Part shown: positions 49,449 through 57,866 of the stretch, piece after piece
Layout: every line of letters starts with the position of its first letter
Numbering within the stretch: position 1 is the stretch's first letter
The notes under the pieces: generated by a model
Told to the model about the DNA's origin: nothing
What the model saw: only the letters and a program-made list of their open reading frames with translations
The model's database searches: none
Assembly (NCBI GenBank): GCA_964474905.1
Contig: CAYYUP010000004.1
Span: 62,001 to 126,000, forward strand
DNA from: JADJRG01 sp964474905
GTDB lineage: Bacteria > Myxococcota_A > Polyangia > Nannocystales > Nannocystaceae
DNA length: 64,000 nucleotides
Reading direction: 5' to 3'
Program-made: the position numbers and the translations under genes

Positions 49449-51869
49449 CTAGAAGTTTAGCTTGAGGCGGGGCTTGATCAGCTTGCCACCGCGGATTTTG
49501 GGCACGAAGGTCGCCTTCTTGAACTGACGGCTGATGCACTGCCGAAGCTCGCGGTCCATGGAGGAGTCGCCGACCCAAACCTCGGGCACAGTGCCGGTTG
49601 GTTCGTCGATTTCGACCTTAACCCGGACCAAGAGGCCGCGTTCGGCGAGCGGGCGACACTCTTTGAGGGCGAGCAGCTCTGGCTGTGGGCTCTCGGGCGT
49701 GAGCGTCGCGACATCGTAGAAGTTGCGGTCGGTGATCGCTGCCGCTTTGGCCGCAGCTTCGGCTTTGGCCTTGGCGATGGAGTCGGCATCGCTAGCTGCT
49801 TCGGGGAGGGGGGCGAGACCGATGGCAGCCGGTAGCGCGGATGCCTGGCGCTCCTTGATCTCGCTGGCGATCTCGGCGCTCATGCCTGAGTTTGATGCGG
49901 AGCTGCCGGTTTCGATGGTCGCGATGTCGCCGGTGGGTAGGACCCAGTAGATCAAGAGGGCGACGGTCATCAGCGCTGCGGCGATCGTCACGGTCGGCCG
50001 GCCGCCGCCGCTGCCGAGTCGGCGACGGTTGATGCGGGGACGGCCGCTGCGGCTGCGCTGTCGATCGAGGAGTCGGTTGGCGGCGACCCGGGCACGGCCG
50101 ACTGCGGCCGAGGCTGCGGTCGCGGTCGCAGTTGCGGCGGTTGTGGCTGCCGACGCTGCAGCTGTTGCCGATCTACGGGCGCCCTTGGCCCAGAGGGGAT
50201 TGACGAGATGTCGGTCGCCGGGCGGTGATTCGTCCGTGGGTGCGCTCAACGGGGCGGCAACAGGTGGTGCGACAGATATCGGCGTTGCGACAGATGTTGG
50301 CGTGGGCGCCTGGACGACTGGGATCGGCGGAGCGACGGGGGTCGGCATCGACACGACCGCGGCTGGGGGGGCGACAGGTGTTGGCGTTGAGATCAACGGA
50401 GAGACAGGGATGCGCTGCGGAGCGACTGGGGTTTGGGGCTGCGCAGCTGTCGGCTGTTCCGCGGTTTGAGAGGTTTGAGCGGACTGAGCGGACTGAACCA
50501 TGCGCCGACGTCGGGAAGGGATCACTTCGCGACTCGGTGGAACATGGCGGTCGAAGAACTCGGCGAGCGAGACGTTGGTCTCGGCGTCGGTGGGCGAGAA
50601 CTCTGCCGGTTTGCCGGCGTCAGCGGTTGTTGCCGGAACCGGCAGATCGTCGAAATTAAAGCGGAGTCCCGGTCGCGCAGGTGCGGAGCGCGGACTTGCA
50701 GCTGGGGAGATTGCGGCGGCTTCGATCACCCGCGCGGGCTCGACGTGTTGCGGGACTGGTTTTGCGACGGGCGCATCGTCGTCGGCAAAAACGTCGTCAG
50801 CAAAGACGTCGTCAATATCGATCGTCAGGGATGCTTCGTCATCGTCGTGGAATTCGCGGCTTCGGCGGAGCGAGGAGGCTGCACTGCGCAGAGAAGCCGC
50901 CGCACCGCGGAAGCTGGCGGCGATATCACGGACGGAGGAGGCGGCACTCGCGAGGGCGCCGGGTCGCGATTCGAGATCTTGATCGAGGTCGATATCGAGG
51001 GTTAGATCGTCTTCGAAGGCGGTGGCTTGGGCTTGCGTCGCCGGTGCCTCGACGAGGTCCTGATCGGTCGCCTCATTGGCCGCAAAAGCATCGCGAAGGC
51101 TGGCCTTTGGCTGGATCTTGGCTGGGCCGCGGTCTGAGTTGGTTGTTGTTGCCTGCACGGTGCGAGCCGCTTGCACGGTTGCGCTGGGCTGGCTCGCACG
51201 GACTTGATTCGGTTGCACCGGAACGCTGGTGGGGTCGGTCCCGACTTGCACCTGATTGCTTGGCGCGGAAGGCTTGGCCAGATTGCGGAGTGCAGGACTG
51301 GGCCTAGAGGCTGTCTGCTCCTGGTGCAGCGTGGTTGGTGGCAGGGGAGCGGCTGCCTGCACTTGGCTGCGCGGCGCGCTTGCCTGCGGGGGGGCGCTGG
51401 CTTGGGGGGTCGTCGTCTCGACCTGGGCGCGTTGCGCAGGCTCGTCGGTCGCCGGAGTCGGCTCGTCGTCGAGGACCGAGTCGATGGTGCCTTCGGCCTC
51501 TTCTGCGTCGGTCGCGTCCGCGTGCTGCCCTGGCTTGACCGCGGAGATCAACGCCAGCACGGTCGCGACATCCCGGGAGGAAACCTCGAAACAGGTGGCG
51601 GCTCCCTGGGTGGGCAGGCTCAGCTGCACAGACCAGCTCTCGGCTAGCAGCATTGCTCGACCGTCTGGATCGAGGTCGAGCCTGCGGAAAGCTGTTGTGG
51701 AGCCGCCGCGGGTGAGGACCACAAGCTCGCCGTGAAAGAGGAGCAGGTGGGTCTCGCCGAGGAGGCCATCCGGACCCCCGCGAAGGGGCACGTGGTGGGA
51801 GATCTGGGATTCGTCGATCCCCCGGGGCAGGTGCTCGAGCACCTCGCCAGGAAGCGGGCGTATCGCCAT
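49449..51869 (-). CDS. TonB-like transmembrane protein with N-terminal regulatory domain
   Basis: 806 residues from the ATG at 51869; the frame stays open to 52049 but a TACACT hexamer 9 nt upstream supports this start. An N-terminal domain of about 110 residues is beta-rich (LLLFHGELVVLTRGGSTTAF). A long Ala/Pro/Thr/Gln linker with acidic patches follows (about 115-600). One membrane helix lies near 626-646 (ALMTVALLIYWVLP). The last 90 residues (LLALKECRPLAERGLLVRVK to FKKATFVPKIRGG) have the TonB/AgmX-type C-terminal pattern. I infer a protein that spans the inner membrane and reaches the periplasm. It precedes the two large secreted proteins on the same strand. Confidence 0.65.
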   Translation of the reverse strand: MAIRPLPGEVLEHLPRGIDESQISHHVPLRGGPDGLLGETHLLLFHGELVVLTRGGSTTAFRRLDLDPDGRAMLLAESWSVQLSLPTQGAATCFEVSSRDVATVLALISAVKPGQHADATDAEEAEGTIDSVLDDEPTPATDEPAQRAQVETTTPQASAPPQASAPRSQVQAAAPLPPTTLHQEQTASRPSPALRNLAKPSAPSNQVQVGTDPTSVPVQPNQVRASQPSATVQAARTVQATTTNSDRGPAKIQPKASLRDAFAANEATDQDLVEAPATQAQATAFEDDLTLDIDLDQDLESRPGALASAASSVRDIAASFRGAAASLRSAASSLRRSREFHDDDEASLTIDIDDVFADDVFADDDAPVAKPVPQHVEPARVIEAAAISPAASPRSAPARPGLRFNFDDLPVPATTADAGKPAEFSPTDAETNVSLAEFFDRHVPPSREVIPSRRRRMVQSAQSAQTSQTAEQPTAAQPQTPVAPQRIPVSPLISTPTPVAPPAAVVSMPTPVAPPIPVVQAPTPTSVATPISVAPPVAAPLSAPTDESPPGDRHLVNPLWAKGARRSATAAASAATTAATATATAASAAVGRARVAANRLLDRQRSRSGRPRINRRRLGSGGGRPTVTIAAALMTVALLIYWVLPTGDIATIETGSSASNSGMSAEIASEIKERQASALPAAIGLAPLPEAASDADSIAKAKAEAAAKAAAITDRNFYDVATLTPESPQPELLALKECRPLAERGLLVRVKVEIDEPTGTVPEVWVGDSSMDRELRQCISRQFKKATFVPKIRGGKLIKPRLKLNF

Positions 51870-52379
51870 AGCGGGCACAGTGTAGCGGAGGCCTACGACA
51901 GAAAAGGGGTTTGTCCGGTGCGAAGTTTCTTCGAGAGGCCGACCTCGGTTCTCTCGATCGGCGTCGCCGAAGCGGACGTCGTTCACCACATGACGGACAT
52001 GCCACGTCGACACGCTCTCGCCAAATTTTTGCGTAGCCCGGGGAAACATGCCTTCGGTGGGCCTCCTGGATCCTCTGAGTGCATTGGCCGAGTTGTTGCG
52101 GGCGCGTCTTGAGGAGGGCCGTCGACGCTTTTCACTGAGATCGGCTCATTGAGATCGGCTCGTCGCGATCGCCTCTCGTGCGAGCTTTTTGAGATCGGTC
52201 CCGACGAGATCCGAGAGAGTCGGTATTCTCGAAAAACGATTGAGCACGGGAGCTGAACTGGTTTGAGTTTTGGTCTCGATGCCCGTGATAGAGCCGTCAC
52301 GAGCCGTATTGAGGTTCGCGAAGAGGCATCGGCGGGCGGCAGCGCGCGGTCCAGACCCGGCGACCGCGAGCGAACTCTC
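51870..52379. other. 510-bp intergenic region with short direct repeats
   Basis: No gene is convincing. TGAGATCGGCTC occurs at 52136-52147 and 52150-52161, and TGAGATCGG again at 52190-52198. A TACACT hexamer at 51879-51884 (minus strand) sits before the TonB-like gene. The rest shows nothing clear. Confidence 0.5.
51879..51884 (-). promoter_or_regulatory. Putative -10 element (minus strand)
   Basis: TACACT on the minus strand lies 9 nt before the 51869 ATG, with no Shine-Dalgarno sequence. Confidence 0.3.
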
Positions 52380-53767
52380 TCAGAGATATGTGGCGCGCTC
52401 CAAGTGGGGACGCTTGGGGGGTTTTTGGCGGCCACGAAGCGCCGGCTCGGCCCGCTGCCAGCCACCGATGGACTGCTCCAAGGCCTCTGCGACCGCGAGC
52501 GTCAGATGATCGTTGCCGCGGCGGCCGATGACCTGCACCGCCAGGGGCAGCCCTCGATCAAAGCCCGTGGGCACCGTTGTCGAAGGGAATTCCAAGACAT
52601 TAAAAAGACCGGTGCACACGAAGTCGAAGGGGGTCAGGAGTGGTCCGTGATGGCGCGGCGCGGGCCTCGTATAGGGGGGAAACAGAAGGACTCCATGTGG
52701 TCCCAAAATGTCCTCTAACTCAGTTTGGAGGGCTTTTCCGGCGCTGACCATGGCGTCGATTTTGGCCGGAATGAAGCGAGTGAGGGCCTCGGCGGCGACG
52801 ACGACAAGCGCTGGGATCGTGTGGTGGGAGCGGCCGACGAGGGACTTGAGCAGCTCACGACCTGTGCGAATGGGCGTGCCGTCGCCGAGGATCGTCGAGT
52901 AGTCCGGACTGTCGACGGCGGNNNNNNNNNNNNNNNNNNNNNNNNNNNNNNNNNNNNNNNNNNNNNNNNNNNNNNNNNNNNNNNNNNNNNNNNNNNNNNN
53001 NNNNNNNNNNNNNNNNNNNNNTCGGGCCCGGCGAGCACCCGCATTAGGGGCATCACATCGCGGACTCGGCGGGTCAGCGGACCGCAGACGAGGTACGCGG
53101 AGAGTTCGCCTTCGGTTGCCGGCCAGAAGCCGGTATTCGGGACCATGCGGCCGCTTGGTTTGTGGCCGACGACCCCGCAAAATGCTGCCGGGATACGGAT
53201 CGATCCGCCGACATCCGCACCCAAGGCAAAGGGCACGCCGCCGGCCGCGACGATCGCCCCGTCGCCGCCCGAAGAGCCGCCGCAGGTGCGACTGAGGTCC
53301 CAGGGATTGCAGGTGCGGCCGTAGATCCTGTTGTAGCTCTCGAGCCAGAGGCCGCCCTCGGGCACGTTTGTCTTTGCGACGAGGATAGCCCCAGCACCGC
53401 GGAGCCGGCGGATCGTCTCGGCATCTCGGCTTGAACGAACATGTCTTCTCGACCAGATGCCACCGGTAAGCGGCATGCCCTCGACGGCGATGTAGTCCTT
53501 CGTAGTAAAGGGGATGCCGAGTAGCGGTGGCAGCTCCTTTGGATAGCGGTTGCGGAGAACCAAGGCCTCAGCAGCGGCAGCTTCACGACGGGCGGCCTCG
53601 AAACGATCGCTGATGACCGCGTTGATCAGCGGATTGACCGCTTCGATCCGGCGAATGTGATGCTCTAAGACCTCGACCGGTGAGACCTCGCGACTGCGGA
53701 TACGGGCCCCCAGATCCAAAATTGCGCTATCTAAGAGATCTTGCACGGGTTGCAATGTAACGGACAT
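52380..53767 (-). CDS. Amidase-signature enzyme, interrupted by assembly gap
   Basis: The N-terminal half (start ATG 53767) has the amidase-signature features: LGIPFTTKDYIAVEG with the catalytic Lys, CGGSSGGDGAIVAAGG with the first Ser, and ALGADVGGSIRIPAAFCG with the nucleophile Ser. The C-terminal half lies in another frame left of the N run and ends ALRGRQKPPKRPH; it includes FDFVCTGLFNVLEFPSTTVPTGFDRGLPLAVQVIG, typical of fatty-acid amide hydrolase-like members. The frame change coincides with the 100-N placeholder, so this is one gene and not a pseudogene. It hydrolyses an amide bond; the substrate is unknown. Confidence 0.85.
52922..53021. other. Assembly gap, 100 N, inside the amidase gene
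   Basis: A placeholder of exactly 100 N. The true missing length is unknown and not a multiple that preserves the frame. Confidence 0.99.
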
Positions 53768-53829
53768 GCAGCCGCGGTGAGTGACCCACAGCGTCGGTGA
53801 TCGCTCTGTCCGTACTCAGGTCAGAGCGC

Positions 53830-53835
53830 TACGGT
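53830..53835 (+). promoter_or_regulatory. Putative -10 element
   Basis: TACGGT lies 6 nt before the 53842 ATG, with no Shine-Dalgarno sequence. Confidence 0.35.
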
Positions 53836-53841
53836 TGGCCC

Positions 53842-55869
53842 ATGCGACCCATCACACTCATCGCTGCGGCGGCCGCCCTCCTGGTGGCGAAGTCTGCGAC
53901 TGCCGCGACTGTTCCCGCCTCGATTGTCCTCCAAGAGGGAGACGTGCCCGCGGGTGAAGACGAGGCTGTGACGTCCCTAAATTCGCCCGTCACCGACGGC
54001 GGCGGACTTGTCGGGTTTATCGGTCGGCTCGGTGTCAGTGACTATTTCGTTTGGTTCGACGACCAGGTCATCTGGAAGAACAGCGATGAGCAGGACGAGA
54101 TCCTGGGCGGCGCCGAATCGGCAATGGGTAACGCGGGCAAGAACGGATTTCTTTACAGTCCAAAGGTCAGCGGCAGCGACAGCGTGTGGTCCCAAAATGG
54201 CCTTCTCGCGATCGAAAATGTAGCGGCGCCGGGTTTTCCAGAGGGCACCAACTCGACCTTCCACAGCCGGCCGATGATGACCCCTGACGGCACCGCCTAC
54301 TGGATCTCCGGATTTAACGAGGACGGCGGCACGGGTACCCAGGGGCGCATGATCTACCGAGCTCCGGCTGCCGATCCAGATCTCATCGAGGTGGTGCTGC
54401 GCTCCGATGATCTGCTCGGCGGATTGGCGATAGCTCGGCCGAGCGGTATCGGCTTTGACTTTCAGATCTCTGACGACGGCAACCACCATATCCATGACCT
54501 GCTTCTTGATACAGGTTCGACTGCAAATGACGGTGCGGTCTACGTCGACGGTGTGCTCGTTGCCCGCGAAGATGCCCCGAATGGCGATGGCGACGACTGG
54601 GATAATTTTGATCTCATGGCGATCAACAATGCCGGCAATTACATGTTCTCCGGCGATGGCGATGGCCCCGGCGACACCGATGAGTACCTGGTCTACAACG
54701 GCGAAATCCAGCTTCGCGAGGGCGATACGGTCGACGGCATCACGCTGGCGAACGCGGCGAGGATCAACGGCCTCAGCCTCAGCAATACAGGCACGGCGGT
54801 CCATCTGTGGAGCTACACGGGCGGCAACGAGGTGCTCTTTTACACCTGTGATGCGGCTGATCTGGCGAACTCAAAGGTGGTTCTCCAGCGCGGCGATGAG
54901 CTGGATCTCGACGACGATGGTGTCGGTGATACGACGGTCACCGACTTTAACGCGTCGACCTCGGTCGGTCTGGGTCTCAACCTCGCCGAGGACGGCTACC
55001 TCTACGTCGAACTCGATCTCGACGATGGCAACGGCGATGTCGAGGCGATCGTCAAGCTCGAGCTACCTAACTGTTGCGGCGATGGCAAGGTGCTAGAGGG
55101 CCTAGAGGAGTGTGATGACGGCAACCAAATCGACACCGACGAGTGCCCGACGAATTGTTTTGCTGCGGTGTGTGGCGATGGTTTTGTCCAAGATGGTGCC
55201 GAAGAGTGTGATGACAGCAATGACGACAACGCAGATGCCTGTGTGTCCTGTGCGCTCGCGATCTGCGGCGATGGTTTTGTCGAGGCCGGGGTCGAGGAGT
55301 GTGATGACGGCAATGAGATCGAGACCGACGCTTGCACTCCAGACTGCGTTGCTGCTGCCTGTGGGGACAGCTTGATCCAGGAGGGCATCGAGGAGTGCGA
55401 TGACGGTAATACGCTCGACGACGATGGCTGCTCGGCGACCTGCATGATCGAGGCGGATACGACCAGCGGCACGGACACCGACACGGACACGGACACCGAC
55501 ACCGACGGCACAGACGGCACAAACGGCACAAACGGCACAGACGGCACGGACGGCACAGACGGCACGGACGGCACGGACGGCACAGACGGCACGGGCGGCA
55601 CGACGGGCGGCACGACGGGCGGCACGACGGGCGGCACGACGGGCGGCATGGGCGAGACGACCGGCATGGGCTCGGCGACCTCGAACTCGGCTTCAACCGG
55701 CGACAGCGATTCGGACTCGACCGGTGACAGCGACTCGGCGACGACGGGAGGTCAGATCGATGACGAGTCGGGATGCGGCTGTGACACTAGAGCGAATACG
55801 CGCAATCAGGGCGCCCTTGCGATCCTGTCGCTCGGGCTCTTTGGCATGATTCGCCGGCGGCGGCGTTAG
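53842..55869 (+). CDS. Cell-surface protein with DUF4215 Cys-rich repeats and MYXO-CTERM-like anchor
   Basis: A 675-residue protein. The ATG at 53842 opens a signal peptide ending SATAAT; TACGGT lies 6 nt upstream. Residues 30-400 are a beta-rich domain of the type with repeated LREGD/VDGV and DDGNGD stretches. Four Cys-rich repeats (about 412-535) carry the EECDDGN motif of DUF4215. A Thr/Asp/Gly low-complexity tail follows (TDTDTDT, TDGTDG, GGTT repeats). The end is GCGC, a hydrophobic helix (GALAILSLGLFGMI) and five Arg, matching the MYXO-CTERM sorting pattern, so it should be processed and anchored at the surface. Confidence 0.85.
   Translation: MRPITLIAAAAALLVAKSATAATVPASIVLQEGDVPAGEDEAVTSLNSPVTDGGGLVGFIGRLGVSDYFVWFDDQVIWKNSDEQDEILGGAESAMGNAGKNGFLYSPKVSGSDSVWSQNGLLAIENVAAPGFPEGTNSTFHSRPMMTPDGTAYWISGFNEDGGTGTQGRMIYRAPAADPDLIEVVLRSDDLLGGLAIARPSGIGFDFQISDDGNHHIHDLLLDTGSTANDGAVYVDGVLVAREDAPNGDGDDWDNFDLMAINNAGNYMFSGDGDGPGDTDEYLVYNGEIQLREGDTVDGITLANAARINGLSLSNTGTAVHLWSYTGGNEVLFYTCDAADLANSKVVLQRGDELDLDDDGVGDTTVTDFNASTSVGLGLNLAEDGYLYVELDLDDGNGDVEAIVKLELPNCCGDGKVLEGLEECDDGNQIDTDECPTNCFAAVCGDGFVQDGAEECDDSNDDNADACVSCALAICGDGFVEAGVEECDDGNEIETDACTPDCVAAACGDSLIQEGIEECDDGNTLDDDGCSATCMIEADTTSGTDTDTDTDTDTDGTDGTNGTNGTDGTDGTDGTDGTDGTDGTGGTTGGTTGGTTGGTTGGMGETTGMGSATSNSASTGDSDSDSTGDSDSATTGGQIDDESGCGCDTRANTRNQGALAILSLGLFGMIRRRRR
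55474..55654 (+). repeat. Low-complexity tandem repeats in the surface-protein tail
   Basis: Short tandem units encode Thr/Asp and Gly/Thr runs: GACACCGACACG-type hexamers, GACGGCACA 9-mers, then GGCACGACGGGC 12-mers. Length variation between strains is likely. Confidence 0.85.
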
Positions 55870-55953
55870 GTCTAACGGTGTGGCCGACACGGTCTTCGCG
55901 ATGGCTGAGCAGGAGCCGGGCCAGAGCCGCCGAATTGTGGTACCTAGGGGCCG

Positions 55954-56700
55954 ATGTCCGGCCACAGTAAATGGTCCACGATCAAGCGGAAGAAGGCGTT
56001 GATCGACGCCAAGAAGGGCAAGATCTTCACTAAGTTGGCGCGCGAGATCACCATCGCCGCCAAGGAGGGCGGTGGGGATCCCGACGGCAACCCCCGCCTC
56101 CGCCTCGCGATCTCCCAGGCCCGTGCGGCGAACATGCCCAAGGACAACCAGGAGCGGGCGATCAACAAGGGCACAGGCGAGCTCGCGGATGTCACCTTTG
56201 AGAGCTTCGTCTACGAGGGGCGCGGTCCCGGCGGATCGTGTTTTCTGCTGGTCGGCGATACCGACAATCGCAACCGCACGGTCGCCGAGATCCGCCACAC
56301 CTTCTCCAAGTACGGCGGGGAACTCAGCGCTCCCGGTGCGGTGACATGGATGTTCGATTACAAGGGCGTCATCGAGATCGAGAAGGACGCGATCGACGAG
56401 GATACGCTGATGGAGCGGGCTCTCGGGGCTGGCGCCGAGGACATCCAGGACTGGGATGGCTCCTGGGGCGTGCTCGCAGATCCCTCAGACTTCAGCGCGG
56501 TCGAAGAGGAGTTTCGCGAACTCAACCCCGACGCCGAGGTCCGCTACCTCCTCAAGCCCGAGAACGAGCTGCTTCTCGAGGGCAACTTGGCGATCCAAGT
56601 CGCGAAGTTTTGGGCGCTCCTAGACGACAACGACGATGTCGCCAAGAGCTACGCCAACGTCACGATCGCCGACGAGATCCTGGACGAATTTGGGCCCTAG
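55954..56700 (+). CDS. YebC/PmpR-family DNA-binding/translation factor
   Basis: A 248-residue protein with the family hallmarks: SGHSKWSTIKRKKALIDAKKGKIFTKLAREI, LRLAISQARAANMPKDNQERAINKGTG, VYEGRGPGGSCFLLVGDTDNRNRTVAEIRHTFSKYGGEL and GAVTWMFDYKG. Historically a transcription regulator; members are also linked to ribosomes stalled on proline stretches. It sits next to ruvC and ruvA, the usual order in many bacteria (yebC-ruvC-ruvA). Confidence 0.95.
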   Translation: MSGHSKWSTIKRKKALIDAKKGKIFTKLAREITIAAKEGGGDPDGNPRLRLAISQARAANMPKDNQERAINKGTGELADVTFESFVYEGRGPGGSCFLLVGDTDNRNRTVAEIRHTFSKYGGELSAPGAVTWMFDYKGVIEIEKDAIDEDTLMERALGAGAEDIQDWDGSWGVLADPSDFSAVEEEFRELNPDAEVRYLLKPENELLLEGNLAIQVAKFWALLDDNDDVAKSYANVTIADEILDEFGP

Positions 56701-56706
56701 GATTCC

Positions 56707-57219
56707 GTGAGTCGCCCGCCGATCCGCGTTTTGGGGGTCGACCCCGGCACCCGCGTGGTCGGCTACGGTCTTATCGATCTCGTTGGTCCGCGGGTGAGCT
56801 ACATCGAGTGCGGTGTGCTCAAGCTGCCGACCGACGAGGCGATCCCGCAGCGGATCCATCGCCTGACGGTCGCGCTCGCCGAGGTCGTCAGCGAATTTGC
56901 GCCGGCGGTGATGGCGATCGAGGCCGCTTTTCACGGGGTCAACGCCATGTCCGCGCTTAAGCTCGGCCAGGCCCGCGGGGCGATCATGACGATGGCGATC
57001 GATCGCGGCTTAGAGGTGCACGAGTACCCTCCGGCGACCGTCAAGAAGGCCGTCGCAGGTCATGGCCGGGCGACCAAGGCCGAGATCCAGGCGCGGGTGC
57101 GGCTGCTCTGTCACCTCCGCCGTGAGCCCAGCTCAGATGCCGCCGATGCCCTGGCGATCGCCCTCTGCTACGGGCACACTGGCCGCGCGCCCGCGAGCGG
57201 GCGGAGGAGACGGCGATGA
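56707..57219 (+). CDS. ruvC: Holliday-junction resolvase RuvC
   Basis: 170 residues from a GTG 6 bp after yebC. The four acidic residues are visible: Asp in LGVDPGTRVVGYG, Glu in AIEAAFHGVNAMSALKLGQARG, and the Asp pair in SSDAADALAIALCYGH. The enzyme cuts Holliday junctions made during recombination, guided by RuvAB. The C-terminus is Arg-rich. It overlaps ruvA by 4 bp. ruvB is not in the neighbourhood. Confidence 0.95.
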   Translation: MSRPPIRVLGVDPGTRVVGYGLIDLVGPRVSYIECGVLKLPTDEAIPQRIHRLTVALAEVVSEFAPAVMAIEAAFHGVNAMSALKLGQARGAIMTMAIDRGLEVHEYPPATVKKAVAGHGRATKAEIQARVRLLCHLRREPSSDAADALAIALCYGHTGRAPASGRRRRR

Positions 57220-57842
57220 TCGGATGGCTCTCAGGACAGGTTTTGGCGCGCGAGCCCAGGCGGGGCACCGTCACCCTCGACGTTAACGGTCTCGGCTACG
57301 AGGTTCGGGTCTCGATCCAAACGCTCGGAGCCGTGCCCGATGAGGGCGAGTGCTGCACCCTGTGGATCCACACCCACGTCCGCGAGGAGCAGCTCGCGCT
57401 CTTTGGGTTTACGTCGCCGGCGGAGCGCGAGCTCTTCCTGCTCCTCTTGAGCGTGCCCAAGGTCGGGCCCAAAAATGCGATCGCCGTGCTCGGCGGCCTG
57501 CCCAGCGACGAGCTGATCCGCTGCATCGCGGCCGGCGAAAAGGGCAGGCTCGAGAAAATCCCAGGGATCGGCAAGAAGACCGCCGACCAGATCCTGCTCT
57601 CGCTTAGCGAGAAGGTGCTCTCTCTCCTCGACCCCGACGAAGAGGCGCCGGCCGTGGCTGCAACAGGTCGTCCCGATGCGATCGTCGAGGAGGCAAACGC
57701 AGTGTTGGTCGGTCTCGGATGGCGCTTGAAGCAGGTCGACAAGGCCCTGGCGCAGGTCACCCAGAGCGACGCTTGGGAGGCCAATCCGGGTAGCCTAGAT
57801 GAGCTTGTGCGCCGGACCTTGGCCCAGCTCATGGAGCGTTAG
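57216..57842 (+). CDS. ruvA: Holliday-junction helicase subunit RuvA
   Basis: A 208-residue protein. An N-terminal OB fold (MIGWLSGQVLAREP to GLGYEVRVS) and HTHVREEQLALFGF are followed by two helix-hairpin-helix motifs (VPKVGPKNAIAVLGGL, IPGIGKKTADQILLSLSEKV). A flexible linker precedes the C-terminal domain III that contacts RuvB. It binds four-way junctions as tetramers. It converges with the TPR membrane-protein gene 24 bp away. Confidence 0.96.
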   Translation: MIGWLSGQVLAREPRRGTVTLDVNGLGYEVRVSIQTLGAVPDEGECCTLWIHTHVREEQLALFGFTSPAERELFLLLLSVPKVGPKNAIAVLGGLPSDELIRCIAAGEKGRLEKIPGIGKKTADQILLSLSEKVLSLLDPDEEAPAVAATGRPDAIVEEANAVLVGLGWRLKQVDKALAQVTQSDAWEANPGSLDELVRRTLAQLMER

Positions 57843-57866
57843 CTCGCCGCGCGGGCTACGATCGGC

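Noticed and set aside
52380..53767. Amidase as a frameshifted pseudogene
   Set aside because: The frame change sits exactly at a 100-N placeholder, so an unknown gap length explains it.
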